DNA of 64,000 nucleotides from Calonectria ilicicola (Eukaryota > Ascomycota > Sordariomycetes > Hypocreales > Nectriaceae): contig CP085826.1 in NCBI GenBank assembly GCA_020809705.1, positions 310,001-374,000 on the forward strand, written 5' to 3'. The notes beneath the pieces were generated by a model. The model was given only the letters and a program-made list of their open reading frames with translations, did no database searches and had not been told where the DNA came from. The position numbers and the translations under genes were made by a program. Below, one piece after another: positions 1 to 12,425 of the stretch (positions within the stretch are counted from its first letter, which is position 1; every line of letters begins with the position of its first letter).

Positions 1-677
1 GGGTAGCAATGTGAAACGAACAAATAGTGTACTCGAGTTGTCAATTCATTCCAGATAATAAAGAGGAAATTGGCAGATAAATGATAAAGCAACAAAATAA
101 CCTTGTAGCATAAAATTAGGCGTGAGATCATTGTTTTGGTGAAAAATTACATTGCCTTGTGAGGCTTGAGATGTAGGTTAGATAAGGCAAGCGAGGCGTG
201 GACGTTCCGACCTCGGTCTAACGTGGCGCGTGACGCCTTGCGACGCGGTAAGCCTCTGAGACACCACTCCGCCCCTAACTAGAAAAAGGCTGGGAAGCTC
301 TGGGGCGTCGTGGGCAGGATGAAGGAAGAACCATGTGCACGAATGAACGGTGGTTTATTCGAAAGATAGCTACAATAAAAACACCCTTACCGCAATTTCA
401 CATCACAGTTCAGCTAATACAAAACATGTTTTAAGGGCAAATCCTTGCAAAACTCGGCGATTCATGTTTTTAGGTCCGCGCCGAGAATTGCCACCGCTGC
501 ATCCCTAGTATCAATCACTTTGCTGTAAATTGAATGAAACCTGTGGTGACTTCACTCAGCCTCCGCCCGTGTCTGTCATAATTGCGCCTAAGTGGCTACT
601 CTTCAATTTCATAACGGATGTGCTCCATAATGTGGTCTCGCTGAGCCTGTCGCGAGGCAAATTTTAGTTATGGTTAA
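1..677. other. Intergenic, no gene seen
   Basis: No open frame with coding character, no RNA gene and no repeat could be recognised here. The stretch lies downstream of the tentative small gene that follows. Confidence 0.5.
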
Positions 678-1064
678 TTACACAGGGGGGCATGGAAAAG
701 TAAGGCACACTTGAGTTAAGGCTTGTGGGATTGTCAGTTTATATTCTGTACCACTTTTCTGGGCGCGGTTAGCTGGCCGTCATTGTATGGATGAAGCTGC
801 AGCTTACTTCGACAGAGATCTGACTCTGGTGGTTAGGGAACAGGCCTTTCAGGTAGTCTTCGAGTTTTTGCTTCCTCAAGCGGTACTCAGGGAATGTGTC
901 CATGATCATAGACATGATTTCATTGGAATATGCCTTGAAGGCTTCGCAGATTGAGGGATTGTGCACCTGGGGAGGCTGTGCTGAGGGAGCTAGTCAACTC
1001 GCCAACGTTTAGAATGGGCGGAATTGATTCCCGACCCATGGGGATTCTTTACTGGAGCGGCCAT
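678..1064 (-). CDS. Tentative small three-exon gene, about 106 aa, unknown
   Basis: The reading is weak but coherent. A 65-codon open frame (966 down to about 819) has amphipathic, protein-like composition, including FPEYRLRKQKLEDYLKGLFP. It runs into a good intron, with donor GTAAGC after codons for SVE, a gctaac branch site and a cccag acceptor. Reading resumes in phase as KSGTEYKLTIPQALTQ and stops with TAA at 678-680. An upstream ATG at 1064 joins in phase through a very short possible intron (gttgac...ccccag, about 37 nt), which is the weakest part of the model. No signal peptide, membrane segment or known domain is visible. It could instead be the 3' end of a longer or decayed gene. I do not recognise the family. 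Confidence 0.33.
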
Positions 1065-2401
1065 GCTGTGGGCTTAAGCCCCTGTGTCATTTCATCGAAT
1101 GGAAGCGAGGATTGGGTGTTGGCTGCCTAGGTCGAGAGCGGTGAGGAGCTGGAACGAGGCTCTGTCAAACCGAGGGGGGACGAAATGACGGGCAATGAAT
1201 GAGGGGTAATGTCATTTTGAGCCTCAACGAGGCAACACTGCAGCATCACGCGCCAACTGCCTCGCGTTTTGATTGGGACGACTGGTGAGAAATATGCATG
1301 CTGACGCTTGATGACGGGCATGACACGCCACCAGCCGAGAGCTGAGCGAACGAAGTGCTTTTCCGAGGGATCTTTATCAAGGTACAGATTTAACGTGGGA
1401 TAATTAGACTACACAAGCCCTTCTCCCAGCTCCCAGATCCTGGACGCGGCAACTAGATAGACGCTTTCAGAGCTGAATTACTCCAGGAAACCGCTGCGAC
1501 AGGCTCGGGGCACTGCTGCAGTAGCCGGTGTGATAGACAAGTCGGTTGTGTTGCTTTCTTTTTGTGCGCGTTCGGCAGATAACATGTGATGTTCAATTGG
1601 CTACGCGCTTGCCATGCGCCGCATGCTTACGTCCACTACCACCCTGTGAAACAATCCAAGTGGTCACTGTTGCTTTTGTGGTGAGACATCAGCAAAAGCG
1701 CCTAGCCGCAGGATGGCTTCATGTTTTCATTGTCCCACCAAGAAAGGGCCGAAGAGCGGACGTGGCTGCATGAAGTGGAAATTGCCTTTCCAAATGTGCA
1801 AAGAAATTCATCAAGTGTCGCTAAAGCAGCCCGCTGGCATTTTAAAACGGTGACCTTGCCTTCATGATTTTATGAGGATTGAAAGTTCAAAGCATGGCTC
1901 AAACAATGGCTCTAATACCCATTGAACTTTTGCATGAAGCTCGTACAACTCAATTGAAGAGTTTGGGATAAGGCAGCCCATTACAAATGCTGAAAGCGCA
2001 TTGATGTCAGACTGCAAGCTGTTGTACCAATTAGGAAATGCATGTGTTAGTATTTATTTTAGTAAGGCCATGTGGTGACGCATTGCTTCATCTCTTTAGC
2101 CCTCTGATACATTTTAGATGAACGAACTCTGGAATGAGGACTAGCAGTGGAGAAACTGAATAACAGTTGAAGAATATAATGAATGATCTGGTCAAGAACA
2201 AGACGCATTGCAAAGATACAACTGAAAGAGAAGAAGGGCTTGTTTATTTTCTATAACCTAGATTCTTCTATTATCCTTGACCAGCTGCTAGCTCCAGGGT
2301 GGCCATCTAATTACCCTGTGAACAAATCACACCAAAATCGCACAAAGCTTCAAAACTTATAGCTCAGTGTCATGGTTTGTCTCATGGCAAACATTGTCTT
2401 C
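1065..2401. other. Intergenic, no gene seen
   Basis: Several short open frames occur on both strands, for example around 1127-1321 and 1546-1773. None has a splice context or a recognisable motif. The A+T content rises towards 2000-2400, downstream of the next gene. Confidence 0.5.
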
Positions 2402-3608
2402 TTAACATCTTGGCACTAAAGTTACATCGCCTAACCACTCACACCCAGCAGCAAGATTATCGTTATCATACAGTAACAAAACGTTAGTCGATGGATCGGT
2501 CTGGCAAGACTGGAAGCGGTAAATTCCGGCCTGGTTTTGACATCTTAGGATAGGTTGAGGTCCATCAGTGAAAATCTGGCAGCTCAATGGATGGTAGTCA
2601 GGTGTCGAAGGAGCGTTCAATAGCTGAACAGGATTGCCTTGGATTGCATCGTCATAATACAGCGTATAACCAGAGCCGCCGACCTGGTACAGTGGTACCT
2701 TGTAGCTCAAACTTCAACGCGTATTGGGAATTAGTGATGATTTCAACATCATCATACTGGTCTATAGGCCCGAAGAAGCGGTTGTCGGCCGTCTCAGGAA
2801 TATACTGAGTACAGGCTGGACCAACTGTTGTTGTGCTGGTAACCGAGACCACATCAACGCTGGTGTACAAAGACGGAATTGATTTGGTCGATGAAGTGAT
2901 CTTTACCGTCTTTGGGATGATTGTTGATTTGATGTCCGTGAAAACAGAAGTAATGGTTCCAACCTTGGTTACGGTGGCAATTGGGATTTGGGTCACAGTC
3001 TTGGTGACGGTGGAAACGGAAGTGGATTGTTTCAGCGTGGTTGTTTTGGGTACAACACCGAGGCATGAGCAGGCTGAAGAGAATTGTGTCTTGCCACCCG
3101 AGCAAGAAGAGGCACAGGCTGGTACAGCAGTTGCAGACCCAGTCTTCGCGCTGCAAACGTTTGCATTCGCCATTCTTTTGGCTGGTATTTGGCTGGTGAC
3201 TGTGGCCGGAACGACAACGGTTGAAGTCATGAGGACCTCCGAGCGGAATTCAACTGTAGCGACATCATAGATTGTGGTAATTGATGTCACCGAAGTAAGA
3301 ACCGTCTTAGTTGGAACAGCGAGGGCCGTTTTCAGCACGGTTGTTGTTTGAGACTTGGTGATAGTCTTGGTTATTGTTTTGAAGATGGTGGCTGCGCAGG
3401 GGGTAACCGTCTTGTCCAAGAACGCCTGGCAAGCACTATGGGCCTTGGAAGAACCGAGCTGAAATATTTATTAGTATGAAGACCAGCCATTGGTATATGG
3501 ATCATACCGAGTTAAGACATCGGTCAGACTTGCAAACCGGTAAGAATTCGGTGCGGCAATTGCTGGCGGGGCTAGCAGCAAAAGAGCTGTGACAATAAAC
3601 GACCTCAT
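2402..3608 (-). CDS. Secreted Thr/Val-rich stalk protein, apparent frameshift near the C-terminal domain
   Basis: Exon 1 (3608-3508) begins ATG and encodes a clear signal peptide (MRSFIVTALLLLAPPAIAA). An intron, gtatga...catag (3507-3436, with an actaat branch site), joins it in phase to the main exon. The mature part has a Cys-containing start, then a long repetitive Thr/Ser/Val stalk with recurrent TVTKTVT-like strings, and an internal cluster of six cysteines around CSAKTG...CSCLG. Stalks of this kind are O-glycosylated in fungal wall and secreted proteins. A C-terminal globular part, with cysteines at CQIF, CQNQ, CQTD and CEW, lies in a different frame from the stalk. The two frames overlap at 2652-2710 and no canonical intron reconciles them. 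This suggests a one-base frameshift near 2703, either real or a sequence error. The layout recalls fungal DUF7908-type proteins, but that name is uncertain. No function is proposed. Confidence 0.6.
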
Positions 3609-5251
3609 GATGGAGCACAAGATGCCAATGATTGAGAGGGCGTTGGGTTGGGAAAAAATGATTATGCTATCATAAGAAGAACGGAGATATATATACTGGC
3701 TCTAGCCCCTAGCTAAACTAACCCGCTACCGGGCCGCCGCCGGGTCCAAGACTATTTTCCGGTGATACGATCACAGCTCACATTGTACGGGACATCAGTC
3801 CATGCTCTGCCGAGAATCTGGTCGAGACCACTTTGTATGCATGAATTTCGGGCGCCACATCTTGGTTTAGCAAGTTTAGCGTGAGCTTTGCCACTTGTCC
3901 TGAGTTAGCGACCCCTCGAGGCTGAAGCCACGAGCGGTCTAGATGAAGTCAGGTGAATTTTTGAGCTAGCTAATCAGGGAGCAAATTGACGAGCGGAATG
4001 TATGTTAACATTCATGATTGGTTAGCTTAATGTCCCACGCGAATGGCGCATGCTTAGCTTCGGGTTGGTTGTGAATTTTGTCGACTATTGATTTTGTCGT
4101 GTCAGGCTGCTGCACAGTAGTGCCGTCACCGCCTTAATCATTCCATCGCGAGTTAAGATCGAGACTGATTTATTTCGTAATGAAAAGAAAAAAGAGGACT
4201 AATAGTGCTTAAAAAGACAGCTTCCTGTCAATCAATGTCCTTTTATGTACACAATTGATTATTTGATCCGTCGAATACTTCAATTCTGGCGACCTCAGGG
4301 AATCTCCAAGGGTATGCTGGATGGTTCGTGCTCACCGGCCGGACAATGTGAAATCTTCGAGTGGCGCCCTGAGTTTAAAATTTATGATTTTGTAAAACTG
4401 TGCTAGCAATGTATGTGGGCTCCCTAAACATAAAAACCACTGCCGAGCCAATATTTTGGTTATAATTCCGTGGTGCTGGCTTGGGTGACCGAGCTGGAGC
4501 TGCCTCGGAGGATCGAATCTATATATAAACAAACACGAAAACCAATTGTGATATCAACAACATAACGTAGGATACGTCAATTTAACTTGGTCTGGGGGCA
4601 ATTCATGGTCTTTGATTGACAGCTGTGTTCTTTTTTCGCCTGGGTCGTTCTTCTCGTATATCCATGTTCGCTTACGTGGTAGGATCTTTGGACCCACTGG
4701 TGTAAAAGAATTGTCTCGCTGAATACTTTGTGTACCGGATGGTATGATAGATATCTAGTTATAAGTTGCAAGTTGCTGAGAGCGAAATTTGAGACAAGTT
4801 CATTGGCTTCTTCATTTCTATAAATAGAACACGACTGAACGTATCTTTGAAAAGCTTATTGTCGACCAGTGCAACATTTACGTCAAGATATCGGCCAATG
4901 AGTGATTTGCTTGCTTAAATATAATGGCATTATTTAATGTATGAACCACTAACCTAGTATTGTCCACCCAGTTCAAAAATCATCCAGTGGAATTGAGTTG
5001 AGCTAGCGCGCAATACTACCCACGAGAGGCTATTCACATTTTAGCTTCGCAGTACACAAAGAAGGGTCTGCACTGTGTAATGAATGACGTAACGCGACAG
5101 GAACAGGATGGTGGCAAACGACGAAAGGGCTAGTTGCCACACATATGACGTTTGTGGAGGGTGACGAGAAGTTAATATCATCTCGTGAGTCGCTCTCTCG
5201 TCTCTCAATGCATTGATGATCGCATAATTCTTGCATATCATAACTATCACA
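3609..5251. other. Divergent intergenic region with a TATA box for the minus-strand gene
   Basis: This 1.6-kb region separates two divergent genes. A TATA-like run (atatatata, about 3685-3695) sits about 80 bp upstream of the minus-strand start at 3608. No further gene is seen; the minus-strand frames at 4332-4771 and 5030-5313 have no coding character. Confidence 0.5.
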
Positions 5252-8200
5252 ATGAACAAGGCAAAGCTACGTAAACAAGTCCCCGAGGGGGTTCGCGAAC
5301 GAGAAACATTCAAGTGAGGACTCCTTCAAGGCAGATCGAATTTATATTCACTAATCGGTCAAATTTCTAGGTACGATCCGTCGCTGTTGACCACTGCCAA
5401 GTTCATCAAAGCTGATGAACCAATCGCAACCGCTGGGTTGACCTCATCCGACGATCCTATCCTCACTGCGCTTGCTCAGCTGGGGGCCTGGCGAACGGGG
5501 ACAGATCGATCATTTATATCTCTTTTCGACTCGCAGCATCAATATATCGTAGCTGAAGCAACACCTTCTCAACCTTTGGACCCTTTACTTCCCAGCGATA
5601 GATGTCGTCAGCGGCTCTGGCTGTGTGGCACGGCACTCCCACGCAGCCATGGTGTGTGTGACCTCACGCTGGTCGGTGATTCGTCCACTCTGAAAACCTC
5701 CAAAAATGAGGATGAAGGCAAAGATAAGACTCAACTTTCAATTACCCTGTCGCAAGACCTGACTACCGATGTTCGATTCTCTTCCAAGCCTTATTGCCAG
5801 CTTGGAGGTTCGGCTAGATTCTACGCTGCTGTTCCTATCCAAACACCACGAGGTATCAACATTGGCGTCTATTGTGTGGTTAGTTTGGAGCCTGGAAAAG
5901 AATGGACAGACGACGACACTGATCGTCTGCGAGAGATATCTCAAAGCATCATGGTACATCTCGAGCTACGACGATCAACTGACTTGTGCCGACGGAATGA
6001 GCGCATGAATAGGGGTCTAGGATCGTTCATTGAAGGAAAGTCTACAATGTCCGGATGGAAATACGGTCCGCATGCAGCTGCGTTTATGGATAGACCAGAT
6101 CATGAAGGTGCACTGAACAGAAAGCAACAGTATCTGCAACGCAATGACGAATGCACAGAAACAAGCACCACTGGGGTTGACAGTGATCCTTGCCCACATC
6201 AAATCATTCCCCAATCCAACAAATCTGACATCGGCGTCAAAGGCCCACAGGCCACCTCAAAGGACATGGGCCCTTTGCTAGATGCTGAAACCCCAACCGG
6301 CATCTTTTCTAAAGCAGCAAATATTATTCGAGAATCGATTGAGGTGGAAGGCTGCTTATTTTTTGATGCCACCATGGGATCATACCGATCGCCCTCCATG
6401 ATCAATCGGACAAATGACATGCAAAATCAATCGTCTTCAACGAGCAGTAGTGACGAGAGCATAGGATTCAGCAAACCATCTACAGCTTCTTGCCAATTAC
6501 TTGGCTTTTCCACATCGGAAGGTTCAAGCGTAGATGGAGCTGCATCAAAGCGGCCTGGTGCATCAATTGCAGAGAAATTCCTCGCTAAGCTGCTACGGCG
6601 ACACCCAAAAGGGAAGATTTTCAACTTTAGTGCTGATGGAGAATTGCAGCCATCCGACTTTTCGGAAGATGATCGAACCATTTCACCATCTTCTATCATC
6701 GTGAACGACCCATCTTTCCAAAAACACGAACTGGAATTTCTCTTCCAGAGATCCCCAAAAAAGTCAGGTTCGCTCCAAAATGAAGGAAGCATTCTTCTGA
6801 ATGCATTCTCGGGAGCCAGGAGTGTGGCTTTTGTACCCATTTGGGACCCAAAAAAGGAGCGGTGGTATGCTGGTGGATTCATCTATACCAAAAATCCAGC
6901 CAGAACCTTGACTCTACAAGGTGAACTAAGCTATTTACGGGCTTTTGGAACGCTTGCTATTGCTGATATACTTCGTTTCAACACCCTGATATCGGATAGA
7001 GCAAAGTCTGACGCATTGGGTTCACTCTCGCATGAGCTGCGCTCTCCCTTGCATGGAGTTTTGCTGAGTGCCGAGCTACTGATGGACACTGACCTTGATG
7101 TTTTTCAAGGCAATGCAACTCACACCATTGAAACTTGTTCTCGCACACTTCTCGATACTATAGACCACCTTCTTGACTATGCTAAGATCAATCACTTTAA
7201 GAGAAGGGACAGCAGTCTATTATCTGGCGACAAGCATCAAATGCCTAGACAAGGGGCGGCGGATTGGAAGCACTTTGGTGGGAAAACTTTGATCTGCCCT
7301 TCTCGTCTTGATGGACTTACCGAAGAAGTCGTTGAAAGCGTATTCGCTGGTTTTAATTTTCAGCATTCATCCGCCCAGCAGCTGGCCCAAAGACGATCGA
7401 GCGTGGCCAATAGCGATATCAGCACGAGTTCCAGAAAACTCACCGACGACGAGGGCCCACAACAGACGTTTCAAGATGTGTTGATTCTGCTCTCATTTGA
7501 CCCACGCTGCAATTGGACATATAATCTACCTGTCGGGGCTCTGCGTCGAATCATTATGAACATTTTTGGCAATTCTCTGAAATATACACGACAAGGGAAA
7601 ATTGAAGTCTCGCTCAACCAAGATGTCGTTGTAATCAAAGGCAAGAAAAAGCAGCGAGTTGTTAAAATTAGAGTACAAGATACAGGAAAGGGAATCAGTC
7701 CCGAATATCTCAAGCAGAGGCTTTTCAGACCGTTTAGCCAGGAAGACGAACTGGCACCAGGAACAGGACTGGGCCTGAGTTTGGTAAAACAGATTGTATC
7801 CCAACTTGGAGGACATATCTCAGTGGAGAGTCGAATCGGTTTAGGAACGACCGTCTCGATTGTTCTCCCACTAGAGAAGATACAGGGATCCTCGGACCCT
7901 GTTCTGACACCATCTGATGATGATAAGGAATTTGAGGAACGATGCAATGACCTCAAAGGATTGCGAATTCAGATTATATTCCCCAACTCTACGCATGAAG
8001 ACAGCTCTGATTCTCACAAGAATACCTTGCAATCCACCTGTACTGACTGGCTACACATGGAAGTTATCTCGGATGCGCAGGCAGATCTTTTACGCCCAGA
8101 TTTGACACTTTGGTCTTACGATGCATTGCCCACAGGCTTTCAGGATATTATAAAGTTGGCTGACACCCCCAATCTTGTTATTTGTTCAAATCCTTTGGAG

Positions 8201-9056
8201 GCATACCGCCAGTCCCAGTCTTTTGAATCCGCCGGACATGCCGGGATATTTGAGTTTCTTTCTCAGCCGTAAGTACATTTCTCCATCGTTGATCTCTAGT
8301 AACACATTTTACTAATGCTCGGCAAGAGTCGGGCCCCGCAAACTCGCCAAGACCTTAGTGCATGTTTACAAAAGATGGATGAATCGTCCCATCCCATTAA
8401 CCACGCCCCCGCTACTAATCAAACCGCTGAACGACAACAATTCTTGGCCCAATTTACATGCTGCGCCGCATCTCGAAAAATGGCACTTAGAGCAGGTATC
8501 TTCCAGTACGCAAACAGAAAGCACTACTTCCAGACGATGCAATGACATCTCAACGCCGCCACACGAGGATAAAGTGCCTGCTTTACATCCAAGCGATGGG
8601 TCCCCATCAAATCAGACGCCAAGCAGCTCCAGTTCAGGGAACGGTCCATCGCAAACCCCCCAGTCATCAACACCCCTGAAGCTTTTGCTTGTTGATGACA
8701 ATAAAATTAATCTCAAGGTATTGTCGACGTATGTGAACAAGCTTGGTCTGCAATACGAAACTGCAACCAACGGGAAGGAAGCCGTCGACTATTTTATGGA
8801 AAGTCCGCAGGAATACAAGTGTATTCTGATGGACATTTCAATGCCGGTCATGGACGGCTTCGAAGCGACAAGATGTATTCGAGCCTACGAGAGTCTAAAG
8901 GAGCTGACGCCAACTTCCATTGTTGCGCTGTCTGGTCTGGCCTCGGAGGATGCACAACGGGAAGCGTCGGGCAGCGGCATGGATTCATTTCTCACGAAAC
9001 CGGTCAAATTGAAAGTTTTGGAAGGTTTGCTGAATTCTCATGGGCTTTTAAACTGA
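5252..9056 (+). CDS. GAF-domain hybrid histidine kinase (about 1229 aa, three exons)
   Basis: This is a sensor kinase of a fungal multistep phosphorelay. It should autophosphorylate on His and pass the phosphate to its own receiver Asp, then to an HPt protein. Exons are 5252-5313, 5371-8268 and 8327-9056. Both introns have good donors (gtgagg, gtaagt), actaat branch sites and in-phase joins. Domains in order: GAF around residues 45-230 (LGAWRTGTDRSFISLFDS); a second GAF-like region around 300-550, split by low-complexity sequence; a HisKA H-box SLSHELRSPLHG with phospho-acceptor H575; and a HATPase with N-box NIFGNSLKYT (about 751), G1 DTGKGIS, F-box LFRPFSQED and G2 GTGLGLS (about 818). A Ser/Pro-rich linker leads to a C-terminal receiver (about 1104-1228) with the acidic pair VDDNK, acceptor D1156 in LMDISMPVMDG and Lys in LTKPVK. 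All catalytic motifs are intact. No membrane segment is seen, so it is probably cytosolic. The ligand of the GAF domains is unknown. Confidence 0.93.
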
Positions 9057-9515
9057 TAGCAGTAGATCGCATTTCCTTTGGACCTAAATTGAAGATGGAT
9101 GACCTCAATGGTAAAGGTTCACTGACACGAAACATCGTGAAAGGAACATTGCACAGGTCTTTGTTAGTCTTTGTCGGTATTTGTGACAAAGTTATTGCGC
9201 TTAAATTTGATCTTGGTTTTGGCTTTTGGTGCTCCAACGGATGGCGCATGGTGGTGACCGGTTCTCCCTTGGTCAATTGTGCCATCGACCACCAAACCCG
9301 AAGATGACGTCAATGTGTTCCAATCAGCGTCTCACAATGACGAGGGTTGCACTTGTCCAGGGGCTGCTGTAGCGACAGTTGACACCAATCGTCATGAGAT
9401 GTAGTCAAGCGTTTGACTACATCCAGCCCCGTCGAGCGAAGCGGATGTATCAGGGTCGACGCGTCGCTGGAAGTATATCTTGTTGAGATCGCTCGTCTCT
9501 TTGGAGTTCGGCTGT
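9057..9515. other. Convergent 3' intergenic region
   Basis: This stretch lies between the ends of the kinase gene (plus) and the small secreted-protein gene (minus). It probably holds both 3' UTRs. No gene is seen. Confidence 0.5.
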
Positions 9516-10053
9516 TCAAGTACTAACACCGACAAGAAGCCTTTGTCCCCCGTTATCCTTGACGCAAAAGTTCACCGCCCCAAGAAAAATAGTGTCGACG
9601 GTCGCGGTTTTGTTTGTAAGAAGGGTGTATTGGCTCAATGTAGGAACGGCGTCTGTTGAGTCGGTTTGGTAGATTTGCCAATTGTAAACAACAGAGCCTT
9701 TTTTTACTTTTGTAAATGCGCATTGAACCGAAATTGTTCCTTCCTCTTGGGCGTTTCGAATAGCGCGGGCTTGGATCAATTCCAGTGAATTCGCAACATC
9801 TGCCACGGGGGTCCAAGTAGCTGTCGTCAGGTTGTCGGCAATCGCGAGCTCAGCCAGGCCGGGGCCGGGAGATGAAACCCGAGTGCTATCAGAGCAGGAA
9901 TCAGCGTTGCGAGGTAGTAAATGTCTCTCTGCAACAGGAGATGAACAAACGAGCCCTATGCTGCCTGTAAGAATCACAAGGGCGCGCAGAAGCTTGGGAC
10001 CAGCCCTATGATTGTTAGCAGACAAAAACTACTTGCCGCGAAGCCTCTTACAT
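9516..10053 (-). CDS. Small secreted protein, 163 aa, start codon split by an intron
   Basis: No ATG lies at the head of the open frame. A near-perfect intron does: donor GTAAGA at 10051, branch tgctaac and acceptor atag ending at 10006, 46 nt in all. Splicing joins AT (10053-10052) to G (10005). This makes ATG followed by a typical signal peptide (MAGPKLLRALVILTGSIGLV, then a small-residue cleavage region). The mature protein of about 135 aa has only a few cysteines, at SCSD, VQCAF and NFCVKD, plus two NxT glycosylation sites (NLT, NKT). Small size, secretion and lack of a known domain make it a generic candidate secreted effector or wall-associated protein, but I assign no function. Unspliced transcript would read ATG TAA, so production depends strictly on splicing. 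Confidence 0.68.
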
Positions 10054-12425
10054 TATCACTAGATTAAAACTAGATGCAAGTATAGAAACGGGAATTAGAG
10101 TTTAACAGCCTTTTCGAAACGTTCTTTTCCGAAAGTAGGGGAGCTGAGGTCTTTTATGTCGCCTCATTAGCAAATTATTCAACACAAGTTGGCCAATTCG
10201 TATCCCTGGACCAATTATTGGGCCACTGGAAAGAGCCGTAACTCCGACGCGTAAGGTTAAATTCTATTTTTATTTGGCAGGCGCAGTAGTACATCTTTGA
10301 GGGGTACGGTTTCCGAGGGATCCGGGGTTGATCTGTGACGCAATTTACTGATGAGATCTATCGCTTTAACTGGCCTTTTCCAGGCTTTTTTATTCAATCA
10401 AATGGTAATTTCTTCCATATTTCATGTCATGGACAATGAGGCAGCCATATCTCGACCCAAATCCATCGATGGATTGTACTCATGGTTACCCTTGTCGGCT
10501 GCGTAATACATGATCGCCGCCCCAACCAAGCAGACATTACAGAGATCTGGTTGGTCTGGCTTCGCCGTGATTGCCGGCAGATGCCCTCCAAAGTACGTAC
10601 GAGCCGCTTAGTGAGCGGGCCGATGACGAATCTTGGACAGACACCAACACGTTGAAATTCTGCCTCATTAAAGATTCCCTCTGCAGCCCCATGTATCAAA
10701 ATTTTCCACACTTTTCAAGCTATTTTTCTCTCTTTTCATTCATGGATTTTGATCCCGTATAGCCATAGTAACCACTTTACCGAGATGCAGCAAGAGACCG
10801 TTGCTCAGATCTCGTATCTTCTTGTGCCAGACTCAGCACTGCCACCCACTAACCGAATCCCTGTCCAATGCGCAGCTCAAATGCGTATTCCTTGATCCAC
10901 TTCGCGCCGGTCCCAGCCGCCATCTTTGCGCTTCGGGTTAACCTTCTCTCAAAGAACATTCCGAAACCGAAGACGATTTCATGGAGATTACCAGAGCGAG
11001 TTAATTTAAGACCTGCAGATTGATGTTTTAAGCTAAAGAAACGATGATTGTTTACACATTCGCACCGTAGTCTTGAGCTAAGGAACAGTGGATACGAGTT
11101 GGATCAGGTCATCATCAAATTGCCCCACACTCGTGTTATGAGCATGGGTGGACACGTGTGTGTTTACGCGTGTGTCTGCTGTCGATCCAAGATTGATTGA
11201 TCTCATGCAGTCATACAATATGGAGTTGGTGAGAATTTCGACGACGTAGATCTCCCGTTTTACCGGTCATTTGATAGATAACTGCTCGATTGATCAGACA
11301 TCAGCCTTGATCGTAATATCCGGGAAGGCCGCTACCAGTAGTTAATTTATTAAAATTGAGTGATTTCTTTCAGTGTATTTATGACGCAGGTGCCCGACTA
11401 TTTGGGAAGTCTGCGGCTCTTTTAAAACTCCAAGTATAGGGAATAGATATCACGGCTTGCATTTGGGGGCAATTGGAGTTCAGCCAGCTAGACCATGTAT
11501 TTTTCTACAGAACTGAGCCGACCAAGTTTAATTTGCCCATTCCACATCATCACTTGGTGTTATTCTTACAGCATCCATGCAACCTCATGGCTAGCGACAG
11601 ATAATGTTCTGAGTAAGCTCAGCAACGTTCTTCCAGAACCTGGACTGAATTTCGGTATTCCTTTGGCCCCAAATCTGGTTGGTGCGCCTACGGTTGTACT
11701 CAGTGGCATAAGTTGACTGTTTTTGTGAGATATCACCAATTAAGAGCCTCACGTAACTGATTTCAGCCACTTCAACCTCTATTGGAGCAAGTGAGTCGCA
11801 TGCAAAGAAATCAAGAAAGTCCAAGTGGGAGCCAATATACAGGAGGAACTGTAAGACCCTTCAATTCCTATAAAAGATCCATTCTCCCCTTCCATCTAGA
11901 ACTTTACAATAATCCTTATAACATAAGCTATTGCACTCGTACCCTCAAATACATTGCATGACACACGTGAGAGTCAAAACACATTAATCCTTCTCAGGGC
12001 CAAGAAAACTATAGGCACTACGTCACATTACTAATTTCGACGGTTTATTTGCAGAATCAATCCCTCATTTTTGCCACAATTTTTATGGACATCCTAGATC
12101 AAGTTGAGAAGCTCAACTGTGCATGCAACCGTCAAAATTGCGCATTGATCACCGCAAATCTCATCGAATGACATTTTATCTCACGAAAGCAGGTCAGATT
12201 CTTCGACAACTTCATGTCTACTCCCTCCAGTTTCTATCCCTGTACCTGCTCAACGGTGAAACCAAACGCAAATTTTGCAAATAAAAATATGTTCAATATT
12301 GCCGAGATATTTACAAGAACGAGTTTGACATGCTAAATGCCAGTGGCAAAATGAGTCTAAATATCTAATAATCCGATCTCTTAGCCAATATTTACGCCAC
12401 CATTATCTTTCATCTGTCTTCATAT
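10054..12425. other. Intergenic, 2.4 kb, no gene seen
   Basis: Short open frames at 10427-10711 and 11495-11824 lack coding signatures. A short GT-rich stretch lies near 11150-11180. Nothing else can be supported. Confidence 0.5.
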
